The notes: a model not told the origin generated them from the letters alone. A stretch of 64,000 bases of DNA from Pieris napi (GCF_905475465.1 NC_062244.1:694501-758500), one strand, 5' to 3'; shown: positions 44,170 to 56,884, numbered from the stretch's first letter. Translations and numbers: made by a program.

Positions 44170-44971
44170 TTAATCATACTTATTACATATAAAAAATTTC
44201 TGATCTTAGAACACAAACACCGACCACACCACATCATTCGCAAATACGCATGCAACCCAAAAAATCTTCTTCTTCTTCGCCCAAGGTTTTCTTTAAAACA
44301 CATCACTCTAACATTTCAAAAATCTTTAACAACATTTTGTCTACCGGTCCTATGCTGATAAAGAAAGTAATCTTATTGTACATAAATATTTTAATTATAA
44401 AGTGTGTAGAAAATGTAGAAATTAGGATTCCTAATATTCTAGAAAATGAAGGAATCCTAGTGTGGATGCTAGTGCAGTTTATTTCACCTAAATATCCTTT
44501 TATTGTATATAACAAAGTTTTTTCTTTATTTCATTCTGATAACTATATCTATACGCACATATGTTACTTAATAGCTCCGACAACCATCTACATACAGCCA
44601 AAAAAAAAAATTATTTTTAAAAATAAGGACCGTCTGGTCTAAAAATTAACTCGAGACTAAAATCATTATATATAATTAATAACTAATTATATAATTCAGT
44701 TATTCTACTGTATGATACTCGATCAATTTCAATTATTCTAAATATACATAACAATTAACAATATCTCACCGTACGTAGGCATGATTGAATGTTATTGAGT
44801 TACACGTAAAGGGATATCATACATCAGTAACACATATTATCTTAACAATATCTGATAACCGTGACTTATTACATATAAACAGCATTTTGTAATAATAATA
44901 TAGCCTTTATATTCCGAAACTTTGTGATCTGTGATCTTTAATATATTTTCACTTAAGTTTATCTCGGAGTT
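44170..44971. other. unassigned sequence
   Basis: A 130-codon plus-strand frame (44250-44642) is isoleucine/lysine-rich in AT-rich DNA, without domains or conserved motifs. Not called as a gene. Confidence 0.45.
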
Positions 44972-45400
44972 CGGTGCCTCTTGGCAACGGCCTCCTCTAA
45001 CCCTTTTCACTGTTCTCTATCCTTCACGACTCTTCTCCAGTAACAATCTACAGTTAATTTGAGTTCGTCCTTTCATCTTTTGTCGGCCTCTTCTTTGTTT
45101 TCTGTCTCTAGGGTACCAATCCGTCAATATTTTGCTCCATTTTTCTTGGGGGCTCCGTAGCATATGACCCGTCCAATGTCCATCTCCATTTCATTTGGTC
45201 TGTCTTAATAAGAATGTCTGCCACACCTGTTCTAGCTCTTATGTCTGTTTCTTTGCATGTCTAATTTTCTTATTCTCAGCATGCTTCTTTCCATGGCTCT
45301 TTGGCTGTGTGCTAGCATGTCCCTGTGCTGGTTAAAGAGTGCCCAAGATTCGCAGCCATAAAGCAGGGTAGATAGTTTTCATGATCTCCCTCAGTGTCCA
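44972..45400 (-). pseudogene. RTE-like LINE ORF C-terminal region
   Basis: On the minus strand: a decayed TLLYGCESWALFNQH-like start, HSQRAMERSMLRIRKLD, then, after stops and shifts, the DRPNEMEMD/KWRW equivalent, TGEES and EEAVAK near the end. QRAMERSML followed by a W.W.GH-type segment and a terminal LEEA is the RTE-like LINE layout. At least four stops or shifts make it dead. This is a different RTE lineage from 42418-43205. Confidence 0.7.
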
Positions 45401-45445
45401 ATATCATTTCTATCCATTTGCTATTCTTCTTTTCTTTTTTCTTTT

Positions 45446-45596
45446 CCTGAGGTCGTAGGTTCGATCCCCGGTGCACCAATAGACTTTCTTTTTATATGCG
45501 CATTTAACATTCGCTCGCCTATTTGATTCACAAATGATCATGAAACAGATACAGAAATCTGAGACCTAGACCTAAAAAAGGTTGTTGCGCCACTGA
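45446..45596 (+). mobile_element. tRNA-derived SINE copy 10, internally deleted
   Basis: Begins at the B-box (CTGAGGTCGTAGGTTCGATC), keeps GCGCATTTAACATTCGCTCG, jumps over the GAGGAAACC..GGCACAGG region to CCTATTTGATTCACAAATGA, and ends at TTGCGCCACTGAT. Confidence 0.85.
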
Positions 45597-46435
45597 TTCA
45601 ATTATTTTTAATTTACTGATATTTAAAATATAGGAAATGTATAAGAGATATTTGATAATATATGATTAGTGTATTTCGTAGTATTAACAATATTAATGCA
45701 TTTGGTATTTATGTAATCATCTTACTTATTAAAAAGCCTTCTATAAAATCATTGAGCAAGTTAACTATTTGTTTTGAGTACACGGACGTCTTATAACGAA
45801 GTTTATCTGTCCGGTCTTCGCTCAGTAAATCTTGTTACTGATTACACGCTCTACAATGCTAAATGCACTTCCTTTATAAAACAAATTGCATTAGCTATTT
45901 CTCCTGATAACATTTTAAAAAAGGAAGTTTTTCATAATTATTGCCCAAAAATCGTCACATATCAATGCTATAATAAATATTATGATAAAAACCTAGGTGG
46001 TATTCAAATCCAATAAGTTTCGACACTGAATTTTACCTGGACATTACTCTAAAAAATTCTACGAAATTCACCGGAAATATCGACTTAAACGAGCAAAGAA
46101 CCGGAAGTACAACTTTATATTTAAAAAAGTTCCATTACAAAAAGTGACCAACCGCAAAGTTTTAATTTTATACCCAACTTTGAAATAACTATTCTCCGGT
46201 AACGTAAGAAAACTTTGAGCGAATCAAAACTGCTAAGGTAAGGTAAAGTTACCTGGACTTTTCGCATAATTGTCTAACAGGAGTCAATCTTGTTGTTAAA
46301 AAAGTTTAAAGGGGAAAGTTCAATTTAATAATATGAAAATATCAAACTGTCTAGTATGTCTAGAGTCAACTTAACATATCTGTAATTGTATTTACTGTAT
46401 ATAACTACACTTTGTCGGCTCATATTGAAATATAA
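45597..46435. other. unassigned sequence
   Basis: An 80-codon frame at 45774-46016 is not recognised. Its lysine/tyrosine-rich end lies in AT-rich DNA; likely chance. Confidence 0.4.
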
Positions 46436-46710
46436 TCAGTGGCGCTGCAACCTTTTTAGTTCTGGGCCTCAAATATCTGAATTTGTTTCATGATCATTTG
46501 TCAAACTAATAGCCAAGTAGGTGATCAGCTTCTGTGCCTGTTACAAGCCGTCGACTTTTTGGGTCTAAGTCAGTTTTCTCACGATGTTTTTCTTTACCGT
46601 TCGAGCGAATGTTAAATGCACACATATAATGAAAGTCCATTGGTGCCTAGTCGGGGATCAAACCTACAGGTGATAGTCGCACGCTGAAGCCACTAGGTCA
46701 ACACGCCTCG
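46436..46710 (-). mobile_element. tRNA-derived SINE copy 11
   Basis: TCAGTGGCGCTGCAACCTTT at the 3' end, AAGCCGTCGACTTTTTGGGT, TCACGATGTTTTTCTTTACC and a damaged head GAGGCGTGTTGACCTAGTGG on the minus strand. Confidence 0.88.
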
Positions 46711-47999
46711 ACTAATCTATATTATAGCGCCTCTTATAATTGCAAAAATATGAAATTATCCCTTAGCTAAATACTTTAGCACTAATGAAATGCATTTACT
46801 CCTATATGCCAACGTGTACCCGGAGGTCCAGGGTTTTGTTTCCGATGAAATATTTTTTTTTATTTGAAATTATCATAGTGAAAAGCCTACATACATCTAC
46901 ATATTTGAGATTCGATAGTAATGTCGAACACTGAATAACCTTCAAAACTTCATACGAAAACATAACTCTCATTTGTCTAGTCGATTAATGTAGAACAAAT
47001 GATAAATCGACAGACTGAACTTCCCCGAAGAGTAATAACAGTAAATTGCTGAGCGCATTTTAAATTCAATTTAAGGTGCCTTTGATTTATTTTAATGTTT
47101 CGTAGTTTTAAATTTCTTTTGCATTTTCACTCATCTTTTTAAACATATTATTCTTTTTTATTTTGAGTTACATAAGTAAAAAAAAATAATAATCTGTTTT
47201 GAGATTTACCACATTCACCATTGAATGTGGTAATATTAATTACACACATATTATTCACAATACTTCAAAGATAACATAACACATTTTAACAACATAACTA
47301 GAACTATTGCCGTGCGTTTTTGTATCTTTTACAAACTTTTTTTACTTTTTTTTGAAATATTGTATATTTGTGTGTTGGAAATATATAATTAAAGATGTTA
47401 TTTTCATACGTGTTTAATTCAAGTTAACCGCTCATATGAATAAATCAAGAATATAAAAAAAAAACATCTATCATTGAAGACATAAAAAGAACCATGAAGG
47501 TTGTTTTTGCTTGGAACATTAAAAAGCCAGTTACGTCTCCGGGGGGTCATAACGGCCGTTATTTGTTTATTTTTATGCCCCATTCAGCTTACGTTTACTT
47601 TGCGTTAAAGTTTATCTTTTTTTTACACGCGCATAAACATGAAGAATTGCTAAGTTGACTTTATTCGTACAGAACGTATCTCAACATGTCCCTGAATCTA
47701 TACTACCAAATGGTACAATTTTATTTTATTTGCAATTGACGCGAAATTAAGAGCCCTCAGGTGCCGAACAACTCATCTGAAAACTCTTCATAGTAAATGC
47801 GTTAGAAGATACAGTGACACCCTCTCTCTACGCAACACCCAGCGATCAACCCAAAGTGACTGGTCGAAAACGATTCAAATCGCTATTCGTTGAATACGGT
47901 CAATTGGGGGGGAGCTGGTACTTGGTAATCTGGGCGGGAGCCAGAGGTAAGATTGTGGTGGCCTGGTGTGAAGTACCATCTCGTCTTACTCAGCACACC
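46711..47999. other. mostly unassigned; unusual coding-like patch at 47750-47960
   Basis: The patch 47750-47960 is GC-richer than its surroundings and open in two plus-strand frames. One includes VTGRKRFKSLFVEYG and GARGKIVVAWCEVPSRL. It adjoins a family A LINE fragment on the other strand. I cannot identify it; the rest is AT-rich. Confidence 0.35.
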
Positions 48000-48192
48000 A
48001 AGCTCCTTTAATTAGCCTTTCCTTCCAAATGATCACGAAACTGAACGTCGTTCGATATGTCAACACCCATTGCGATGCTAACTGTGCCTTTAGGCGGAAT
48101 ATCTTCGAAGAGTAACGACAAACGATGTTTTTTTAATAAATAATACTGTCTTAAACATGTTATATTTATACCATTGTCTACTAATTTAGATT
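48000..48192 (-). pseudogene. LINE family A ORF2 fragment upstream of the C-terminus
   Basis: Minus-strand residues SLLFEDIPPKGTVSIAMGVD and ISNDVQFRDHLEGKAN match the SLSILGVGISKEVQFRSHLEEKAK block of the copy at 14395-15222. It lacks both the RT core and the 3' tail, so it is an internal piece. Confidence 0.75.
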
Positions 48193-48334
48193 TTCTCATT
48201 AAGTTTATTTAGTAATATAATATGTTAACATGTATTTGACTCAATTTCCCTATCATCGGTAGGTAGACCCAGGTCGTGTTGATGTTGGTCCTCCATTCCC
48301 CCTGTCTTCGGCAAGCATTTGCGCTTGTGTAATA

Positions 48335-48405
48335 CTAAGGGGTATGTATTACGTAATTATTAATTATTATAATAATTTTATAGTTTAATAATTACATAAT
48401 ATACC
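48335..48405. repeat. AT-rich palindrome
   Basis: GGGTATGTATTACGTAATTA / TAATTACATAATATACC pair around an ATTATAATAATTT centre, about 70 bases in all. Looks like a tiny foldback; no duplication identified. Confidence 0.6.
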
Positions 48406-48419
48406 TTGTATTTTTGTGT

Positions 48420-48548
48420 TCAGTGGCACCTTTTTAAGACCTTTTTAGGTCTGGGCCTCAGATTTCTGTATTTGTTTCATGATTTGTCAATCTCATAGGT
48501 AAGTAGGTGATCAGCCTCCTGTGCTTGACTCACGCTGTCGACTTTTCG
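48420..48548 (-). mobile_element. tRNA-derived SINE copy 12, head lost
   Basis: 3' half only: TCAGTGGCACCTTTTTAAGA, GGGCCTCAGATTTCTGTATT, GTAGGTGATCAGCCTCCTGT and ends at CTGTCGACTTTTCG. Confidence 0.85.
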
Positions 48549-50357
48549 TCCTTACTATTATAGTATTTAATATATTAAAACGTGTGAAACACAATCAATG
48601 CTTTACGTTACTAAACATATGACTGAGTTATATCTCCGGGATACTATTGGGCCTTTTATTGGCCATAATTATAATTAAATTCAAAGCAATTTGTATTTAC
48701 AACTTTAAACTTACAAATTAGTGCCATGTCAGACGTCACTTCGCGCAGACGCTATGATTAATTCGGACAGTTATTGTTCCGCGGTCTGACGGAGTGGCGT
48801 CACAATGATACCACCATTTTGAATTTATTATGACGTCATCAAGCCCTATTCACGTTGGCTTTTTGATAGGTAATAACATGTAGTAGTGTAGTATAGAGCA
48901 ACTTTTATTTTAATAATATTTGTGCATTGAATGTAAACCTTGGGGTCGTGTATAATCAAGGAACAGACAAAATTAACTGGCAACCTTTTCGCCACTCTTT
49001 CTAATTGCTATTTGTTTTCAATCCACTTGTCAGAACATTCTACTTTGTTCATTCGTTATCTAATCTATGTAGCATTTTATTGGTTTCATACTGACACATT
49101 GTCTCATCTAAAAGATTTATAAGGCAGCCCAAAGAACAAGTTCTTCAATAATTTATAAAAATATTCACCAATAAAAATGTCAGCTAACAAACAAACAAAT
49201 AGCTCATTAAAAAATCAATTTGGAAAATTGTGACTTTTACACTCTACGATACGATTTCTTTTTCAGACTCCTATATATATATTAATTGTAGATTTTATTA
49301 TATGATTCGATAAGTGAGTATTTTTATTATACCATCGTAGTCCAATCAAGATCGTACAATAAAATATTGCCTTATTCAACATATAATAAGCACTTTTAAG
49401 CTGCATAAAGAATTAAAAATTATATATTTCCACTACTAGGAAGTCCAAGAAAATAGTGTCACTATTTTTAAATCACTATCACTATCATTACACCTAACAT
49501 TGTGATTGCATCTGTAGGAGGTGTCTATTAAAATAATTAAGGACAAATTTAATGGTGGGTTTAAAGGTCTATGCGATTCTTGGTATTCTGTTATATATTA
49601 ATATTAATGAAATATAAAAGCGTAACGCGCACAATGTTACTATTGAACTTCTTGCTTATCTTATCTTATTTATTTTTTACTTACAATATTTACTTAGAAG
49701 AAATCGCTTGAAAGCGATAAGGCATTCATTCATTCATTCATTTCATTTAATTATGTGAATTGTATTATAATTCTGCAATGAAGTGTTAGTAAGTAAAATA
49801 AGTCATACCAAATTTATATATATAGACTATTATTATATTGGAATACCTTTTCTGATCAATAACTAAAACCATTGCGCTACAGTTTTCAATGATAAGCAAA
49901 CAAGTAATAATCTGGTAAATAATTTTTTAAATTGCCGTTAAGTGTAAAGAACATTGAGAAACATTTTGATAGCAGCTGGAGGTATGGATAAGAGGATCAG
50001 GGATGTGATTTATTAAATGACGGAAACTGGTAATAGGAATAATATTGAGCCTCGGTTTGTAAGGTTGTTTTGAAACGTATGAATTATACCAGAACTTTCT
50101 TCTGTTTGCGATAATATTTTTGCGTAAATAGGTTTCGTTGTATACGACTAACATGTATATTTTATATACTTATATAATGTTCGGGTTTTGTTATTTATTA
50201 GTGTCATTGCTGTAACACACAATACTATTGTAGTTCACATACAAAATATTTACAGTATCACGATAGCGAAGCGAAGCGTATAGCGAAGTTGGCCAATCGC
50301 TGGCAATCGTTGTAAAACTATAGTGACTCTTTTGAAATTGAGTAAGCAAACTAGCAA
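48549..50357. other. unassigned sequence
   Basis: No supported gene. A GC-richer stretch at 48725-48845 with TGACGTCA-type motifs and a GAAGCGAAGCG-rich patch at 50270-50310 are unexplained. Confidence 0.4.
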
Positions 50358-50590
50358 GAGCAGTGTTGGCCTAGTTCAGCGTGCGATTCTCATCCCTGAA
50401 GTCGTAGGTTCGATCCCCAGTAGTACGCATTTAACATTCGCTCGAACGGTGAAGGAAAACATCGTGAGGAAAAAGTCTTGTCTTAGATCCAAAAGTCAAT
50501 AGATGGCTGATCAACTACTTGCCTATTAGATTCACAAATGATCATGAAACAGATATATAAATCTGAGGCCCAGACCTTTTTTTTTTAAAG
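50358..50590 (+). mobile_element. tRNA-derived SINE copy 13
   Basis: Head GAGCAGTGTTGGCCTAGTTC has lost the GTGGC step; B-box GGTTCGATCCC is kept; deletions occur in the CCAATGGACTTTC and CGACGGCGTG regions; ends CTGAGGCCCAGACC then T-rich. Confidence 0.88.
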
Positions 50591-50639
50591 AAAACAGTTT
50601 TTTACCGGATTGAAGTTATGTATTATTATAAATTCAATA

Positions 50640-51000
50640 ATAATTAATAACAGTTCCCCGCCAGCAAGCCTACCTGCCATATATAAAGGGAGTTACAGAT
50701 AGAATTAGCCGGATCCTAAAACGAGCTTCTATTAATACAATTTTCAAACCGCACAAGAAGATTCAGCAATTCCTAAGACCAATCAAAAGTAACACCCCGT
50801 TGCAAGATGCAGGTATATACATAGGGCAAACTAAACACAGTATGTCCAGCAGACTCAAAGAACACATTGCGGACATAAGACATAGACGACACACAAAATC
50901 AGCAGTCTGTGAACACACACTAGATATGCCTAATCACTACATACGCGTTATGTATAAAAGACAATACTTTTTTTTAAAGAAGACTCGCATCCAAATTTAG
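50640..51000 (+). pseudogene. Penelope-like element C-terminus with collapsed GIY-YIG domain
   Basis: The frame reads ISRILKRASINTIFKPHKKI, QQFLRPIKSNTPLQDAGIY, IGQTKHSMSSRLKEHIADIR and SAVCEHTLDMPNH. Penelope-like retroelements end in a GIY-YIG endonuclease that nicks the target, normally with about ten or more residues between GIY and YIG. Here DAGIY runs straight into IGQT, so the spacer is deleted and one Y serves both motifs. R of SSRLKEHI and the AEH-like CEH motif remain. Stops and a weak continuation upstream (the VTDR region) mean the RT domain is gone. Confidence 0.85.
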
Positions 51001-51889
51001 AAAATATGAAATATTTCTATTCATTTACAGATAATATTACTTCATTCTCTTGATCGGTCTACTTCTGAACTTATTTTTGGTATTTAATTGCGTCTACATT
51101 ATTGTACCTTAGTCCTGCGTTAGATTATCAGAGTAAACGTAAAACTATTTTGTAAGGCACAAGAAGGTAGTTTATGAATATAGTGTAATAATGCCAAGTA
51201 AAATAATTGATTTATGCACCACTACTCATAGACGTAATTAACCACACTAATTACCATACTATCAAATTCATAACAAATATGACTTTTAGTTTAATTTATA
51301 TTTATTTACACCTACAAAAAGGTTCACACATTTAAAAAAGAGAAAAAAAACAAAAAAAATTATTCAATTCAATTCTAAATTATGTGTGATGGTGTAAAAG
51401 TGAGGGTAGGTACGTGAAGGTGTGTATGTGGAATATGCTCATGATGCAGGTGATTTTGCGCTATGGATATTCTCAATGCTCCTTTTCACCATATTCCGCG
51501 ATAGCTTAAACAAGGCTTAAATATTGGTCGTTGTGTGTCCGGGCTATACAAAACTGAATTTTGTATCGCGCGTTTTATAAAGAACATGGTAAACTGCATG
51601 TCAAGACAAGCGAAGTCGTCGTCTTAAGTATTTAAAACTATCAAGCATAGTTGTAACGAAAGATAAAGTTAAGTTGCTGTGTCAAAGGTGTTGGCTCCGA
51701 CTGATCTTTGAGACGAAGAAGATCGCGAACTCGATTTAAACTTAATAAACTTGATGAGTTGTCTCTTACACTCAAGTGTAATGTCAAAAGTGTTTACACC
51801 ATTAAATACAAGTACAAGAAGAATATTACTGTTTCTATTGAATTAATTTTATACATAGTTTTAATACAAAATAGGATTTATTTTTATTT
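51001..51889. other. unassigned sequence
   Basis: AT-rich; no gene seen. Confidence 0.4.
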
Positions 51890-52062
51890 TTATATAACAA
51901 AATCTGCCGAAAATAACGCTCAGTTGTGGAACCACAGACGTCGAGGTGATACGGGTGGAATTTTGTGTTTTTGGAATTTCCTGGGTTGCTTTCAAAATAC
52001 ACCCTACTGTCAAACCTCACAGTGCGCAAATCTAAACCAATTTCAATAAGGCTGTGTGTCCA
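51890..52062 (-). pseudogene. LINE family A ORF fragment
   Basis: Minus-strand residues NTKFHPYHLDVCGSTTERYF match the HRTSRQ..KFHPYHLDVRRSTTERF segment. The flanks on both sides are unrelated, so only this internal piece survives. Confidence 0.7.
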
Positions 52063-53282
52063 AATCAATATACAACAGGGTCCTTTTTATGTGTTAAATA
52101 AAATTATTAATGTGATGTACGCGGCGGATGAATTTATACAGTCAAAACATGTTAAGTCAAAGCAAAAGAAAGTTTATGTATTTTTAAAGTTTTTTTTTTG
52201 GAGTTTGTTATGTTACGAAATGGTGTAAGATATGACCTGACTGTCTGATATTATTAGAGAGCTAAAAGACAAAATGTAGCCCCCTGCCGGGGATTAGGGA
52301 CGCACTTAGGGGCTTAGTACACCCTTTGTGCCCCTAATCCGATTACAAGACCTGAAAGAATTTGTTTCGTAATTTTTATGGAAATCTCTTTTATGACGAA
52401 ATTTGTATAACTCTTGCGGTGTTATTATGTTAATATTAAAATATTCCGCCATTTTTTGTTCCTTTCACGTTATTAGTGATATAAAAGCATTTTTGTCTCC
52501 GCGGTTCTCATATAAATACTAAAGTAGAAATTAACTAACACGATTAATATTAGCATTTGCACTTTGTACTGTAAGATTATATAAAGAAAGAACTAATATA
52601 ATCTAAATCAATTAAAAGTTAAATTTGCATACCATAGACAGTTTTAACATGCTTTTATTGTTGATGATTTTATTGTTAAACCTACTTTAAAAACCCGTAA
52701 AATATTTAAATTTACATTTGCATTTCATATTTGCTCTTTTAGAGGGAGCTATACAATTAGCTGCCTCCTTTTAACCTGATAAATAAAGAGTCAATAAATA
52801 CTCAACATTTTCCCGTCTATTAAACTTTTCACCCGGGCTCATACGGATGCAACGAGCCGCAAAGCTATCAGATCGTAGACGTGCTACGGCGTAGCGCTAC
52901 GAAAGATATATTTTCTCAAAAGAATTTTGTTTCTCTACGGGATCGCAATCTAGGTACAAAGTAAGTCATGTTCCGGAATTCACTTCGCGGTCTCGAATTT
53001 CGTGTATCGAAGGAAATTTCTCAATGTTATGTAGATTCGCGTATGCATTTTTATTGCCTTTTAAATCCCGGCGGGCGCCGCACGCTACAATACAAATACC
53101 TTTCATTTATCAATGTGACTATGTTCTGTAATTTTAATAAAATTTATTTATATTATTGGTTTTAGTAGTGACAACCTTCATTTAAAATAAGTAAATTGCA
53201 ATCATAAAGACGAGTTCTAGTCAGTTATTTTGAGTTTGCAAATATCTAATATAATATGTAATAATAAAATAGTGATACGGAA
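52063..53282. other. unassigned; GC-rich imperfect hairpin at 52287-52340
   Basis: CGGGGATTAGGGACGCAC and GTGCCCCTAATCCG pair across about 20 bases. No gene in the surrounding AT-rich sequence; a GC-richer patch at 52830-53085 is unexplained. Confidence 0.45.
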
Positions 53283-53490
53283 ATACGCGCACCACCACTA
53301 TGTGGTATGAGCTGCCCACTGAAATATTTCCGAAACAATTCGACTTAGGGTCCTTCAAGAAAAGAGCGTACCATTTCTTAAAAGGCCGGCAACGCACTTG
53401 CGAGCCTCTTGGCAATGTGAGTGTCCATAGACGGCGGTATCACTTAACAACATATGAGCCTCCTGCCTATTTGCGTCCTGTTACATAAAA
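53283..53490 (+). pseudogene. LINE family A C-terminus and tail
   Basis: MWYELPTEIFPKQFDLGSFK, KRAYHFLKGRQRTCEPLGN, then GGCGGTATCACTTAACAACA and GAGCCTCCTGCCTATTTGCG. The frame is continuous from MW to the 3'UTR. It begins abruptly, so it is 5'-truncated. Confidence 0.88.
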
Positions 53491-53857
53491 AAGAAGAAAT
53501 AATTCAACTGTTCTGTGATTTACATATACGAGTACTTTTTTGGATAACAACTAATATTTAAATGCGTTATAATTATATATTTAGTTATAAATATATTTAT
53601 ATTTATTATATGCATGATCTTAAATAGAAAATAAGTAGGTGTGTTGGAAACACACACTGGACACAGTTGTCGTGTCCACCAGGACGTCGAACATATTTAA
53701 ATAACTAACATATATACGTATATATATATGTCAGTGACATATACACTATAACATAAAACCATTGAAATTCTACGTAAAGCGTCACAAACCAATTGAAACA
53801 TTGACGTGCCACAGTTAGCCGACGCAAGAAACTTGTACTTGACTAGAATTCTCATTC

Positions 53858-53888
53858 GAATATAGGAAGTATTCCTATATTCGAATAA
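53858..53888. repeat. 14-bp stem hairpin
   Basis: TTCGAATATAGGAA, loop GTA, TTCCTATATTCGAA: a perfect short palindrome, not next to any gene. Confidence 0.8.
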
Positions 53889-54233
53889 AAATTAAATAAA
53901 GATGATGTCTGATTAGCACATAGAAACATTATGTTTGTTATATATATATGTGCATAATTTATAATTGTTTAATTTATGTTGATTGTAAACGTTCAGAACA
54001 ATTTTATCCAGGCACAGACAGACACGGGACTATATTTTAGTTTATCCGTCTTCCCGATTGACTAATTACAATAAAGCGACATACATAACGTCTCTTGTTA
54101 TTCTCACATTATTCAATGGTTTTTATTATTATTATTATTTATTTATTTGTTCAGATAAAATAATCCATCATTATGTTAGTATAAACTTACAGACTAGTGT
54201 TAGTTATATTATTATTAAAGAGCTAAATATAAA

Positions 54234-54535
54234 ACCCATGAAACATTCTATGCATACACTCGTCGATCTGAAGTGTACGCACCGACAAGTGTACGCACAA
54301 AATGCTTCATGATAGGTTATCTACCACAGTCTTCAAGATGCTGTTCCGACAGCCTCGTACCCGGCTCAACAGAGATCTTGTTTTAATTCTAATAATAGCC
54401 CAGAAGTCATTTGTACGGGCTTGGGGGAACATCTCCGAAGCACTGCAGAAGCGAGGCAGTCCCAAGAGCATCCTCAATGCATCATTGTATTGAACACGCA
54501 TGGCAGTTAGCGACCTGACAGTACAGTTGACCCAT
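54234..54535 (-). pseudogene. LINE reverse-transcriptase ORF C-terminus
   Basis: Minus-strand frame reads MRVQYNDALRMLLGLPRFCS, ASEMFPQARTNDFWAIIR and LLSRVRGCRNSILKTVVDNL. The Y(N)DA.R.L..LPR..SAS.MF...... pattern with LL.R.RGS.NSIL is a known post-RT domain of LINE ORFs in Lepidoptera. It is open without stops for 60 codons, so fairly young, but short. Confidence 0.75.
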
Positions 54536-55846
54536 AGACTACTCGTGTAAAAGTTTTGACAAAAACGCCTTGAAAAGGGTTATTTTCACTTGTTTACTAC
54601 AACGAGAAAATCTACGAGCCAACATATTACCTCGCTGCCAACGTTTTAATCACATTATACATTTTTCATAATACAGAAGTTAATATTAAACACTATTTAA
54701 ATATTGACGTTTTACCTACAGACAATGTTTGCAATGCCTGAAACCGTTCAAATAAATATGCATTTAAACGGGCTATCTGACACTCATTTTATAAGTTAAT
54801 TACATAACAATTTTCATTTGTCAACCTACTGCGGTTGTCATCAAAAATTTATGAATCTGTATTTATTAAATTCGACAGTGCTTTCGTGTTTATCTAGTTT
54901 TGGTTAATAAATACACATGCTTTTAATTTTACATTATTATCGGTTTGTTGTGTAGTTAAATTCAATTCAGTTGTATGAAGCGTTCATGTTATATTGAATT
55001 CCGTGTTTGGAATTTGATTACATAATATGTAAACAGTCTCTTCTTCAACGTTTAGTATTGCTTTTTTCTATGTGTGTTTTCTGTGTATCCATGGTTGAAC
55101 GTTAAAATTAAGTTAATAAATATAATAACTAAAATATATATATTTACACTTATGAACCTCAAATCAAAGTTGAATGGTAGGGTGGGGTGGGGTATCCAAC
55201 TTTTGTTAGATCAAAAAAATGCGTGTGTCGAAAGTATGTCGGCATCAAACATTGTTTTACAATATGATACTAAATACTATTTAAAATAACAATGTTAAAA
55301 TGTAAGTGTATTTTTTTTGTTGTAATGATACAACAATTTAAATATAAAGCAGTTTATATAAACCCTTTTTTCTTTATCGGTTAATCGTAACAGACCGCGG
55401 CCACTGTAGAAATCTCGATGACCCTTACTAGGCTTCATAAAAAGCAATACTGCGCTACGCTGGAGCAATGTTCACTTTACAGTTTTTATATTGCCTTTTC
55501 AATACTTTGACCTTTTCACTCTTTTTATACATTCCTATTGCAAATTGATACTTCAATTAACGATATAAGATAGCTAAAAATATTAATAAAAGTATCTCTG
55601 ATATGTAAGGGATTGCATAAGTTCATTTAATAATCTATTTGTATTACCAACATCGAAATTTATTATCAAAATGCTTGACAATAGTTGGTGTAGTACAAAA
55701 TAATGTCAACGGGATCGTATTTTTTACTAAAACTTTTCTTTTAATCTATAAAAAAAATGTGTTAATTCATTATAAACATTCATTTTAATAAATTTGGGAA
55801 CCCTTTTAAGTAAAAAATACCAGTGTTCCCTTTTCATAAAAAAAAA
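54536..55846. other. unassigned sequence
   Basis: AT-rich; no supported gene. A 71-codon frame at 55074-55289 has no recognisable domain. Confidence 0.45.
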
Positions 55847-56126
55847 TCAGTGGCGCTACAACCTCTTTAGCTTTTGGCCTCAGATTTCTGAATCTGTTTC
55901 ATGATCATTTGTAAATCTAATAGGCAAGTAGGAGATCAGCCTCCAGTGCCTGACACATGACGTCGACTTTTTTGGTCTAAGACATGTCAATTTCCTCACG
56001 ATGTTTTCCTTCACCGTTCTAGCAAATGTTAAATGCGCACATAGAAGAAAAATTGGTGCACAGCCGGGGAACCTACGACCTCAGATATGGGAGTCGCACA
56101 CTAAAGCCACTACGCCAACACTGCTC
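55847..56126 (-). mobile_element. tRNA-derived SINE copy 14
   Basis: Nearly complete minus-strand copy: GAGCAGTGTTGGCGTAGTGG head, altered B-box region (GTAGGTTCCCC), TCGTGAGGAAATTGAC body, and TGTAGCGCCACTGA end with an A/T tail. CCTTTTC-like sequence on both sides is too weak to call as a duplication. Confidence 0.9.
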
Positions 56127-56884
56127 TCCTTTTCTTTCATAACAAACTTAATATTAATTCCATAAAAATATATTTTTTGAACGGGTGCACGTGAGTAAGT
56201 GAGTTAGTGTAATGGGTCTCTGGAGCATCTCCAAATCTGCGTAAGGTGCGTTCATAAGGCACTCCTTTATCCGTTGTAAGCAGCCTATTTAATTTATTAT
56301 AGATTTAGTCTACCTGTGTATTACGTCTGTCGAAGTCAGTCTTTACTGTCTGACTGACAACAACATCCCTATTTATTATTAGATACAGCCTACGATCATA
56401 CAATTACATAACAATTTTAATAATTATCCCAGTCATATATTCAGTAATCATTTAATTAGTACAAAAAAATCCAAATTTATTATTTTTCTTAAACAACAAT
56501 TCATATTAAAAAAATGAAATAGCGTATATCAGTGGAGCGAGAAGTCAGTGGGTTGACAGCTGTCCTGAACACTGAGCCTGCTTCGTGATGTGTACGCTTG
56601 ATTTATATCAGCCGGATCGAATATCGAGGGATTTGTCACTTTCGTAAGCTATTTAATATACGGATACTTGACATTGCTGAAATTCACTGTATTTTTTGTA
56701 ATGCCGTTAATACAAAGAGAAAAGCTGTCTTGCTTAAGGGAAACATTCCTCAGTATTTTAAATGGAAACACTTTCAAGATATCGTGAATACTAATGTAGT
56801 ATATTTTTTTACACAAAAAGATAATATGATAAAATTTATTATTTAAATAATTTGTTGGCCATATTATGACATAGAAAATATATG
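56127..56884. other. mostly unassigned; RTE-3'UTR-like patch at 56180-56240
   Basis: GTGAGTAAGTGAGTTAGTGT and GAGCATCTCCAA echo the RTE-associated sequence at 12555-12625. The remaining AT-rich DNA has no supported gene. Confidence 0.45.

Noticed and set aside
44250..44642. 130-codon open frame
   Set aside because: Ile/Lys/Asn-rich composition matches the AT-rich background, with no domain and no conserved motif.
49700..49745. CATTCATTCATT run as a possible array
   Set aside because: A plain tetranucleotide repeat of a few units. No CRISPR-type spacer-repeat structure exists in the window, and none is expected in a eukaryote.
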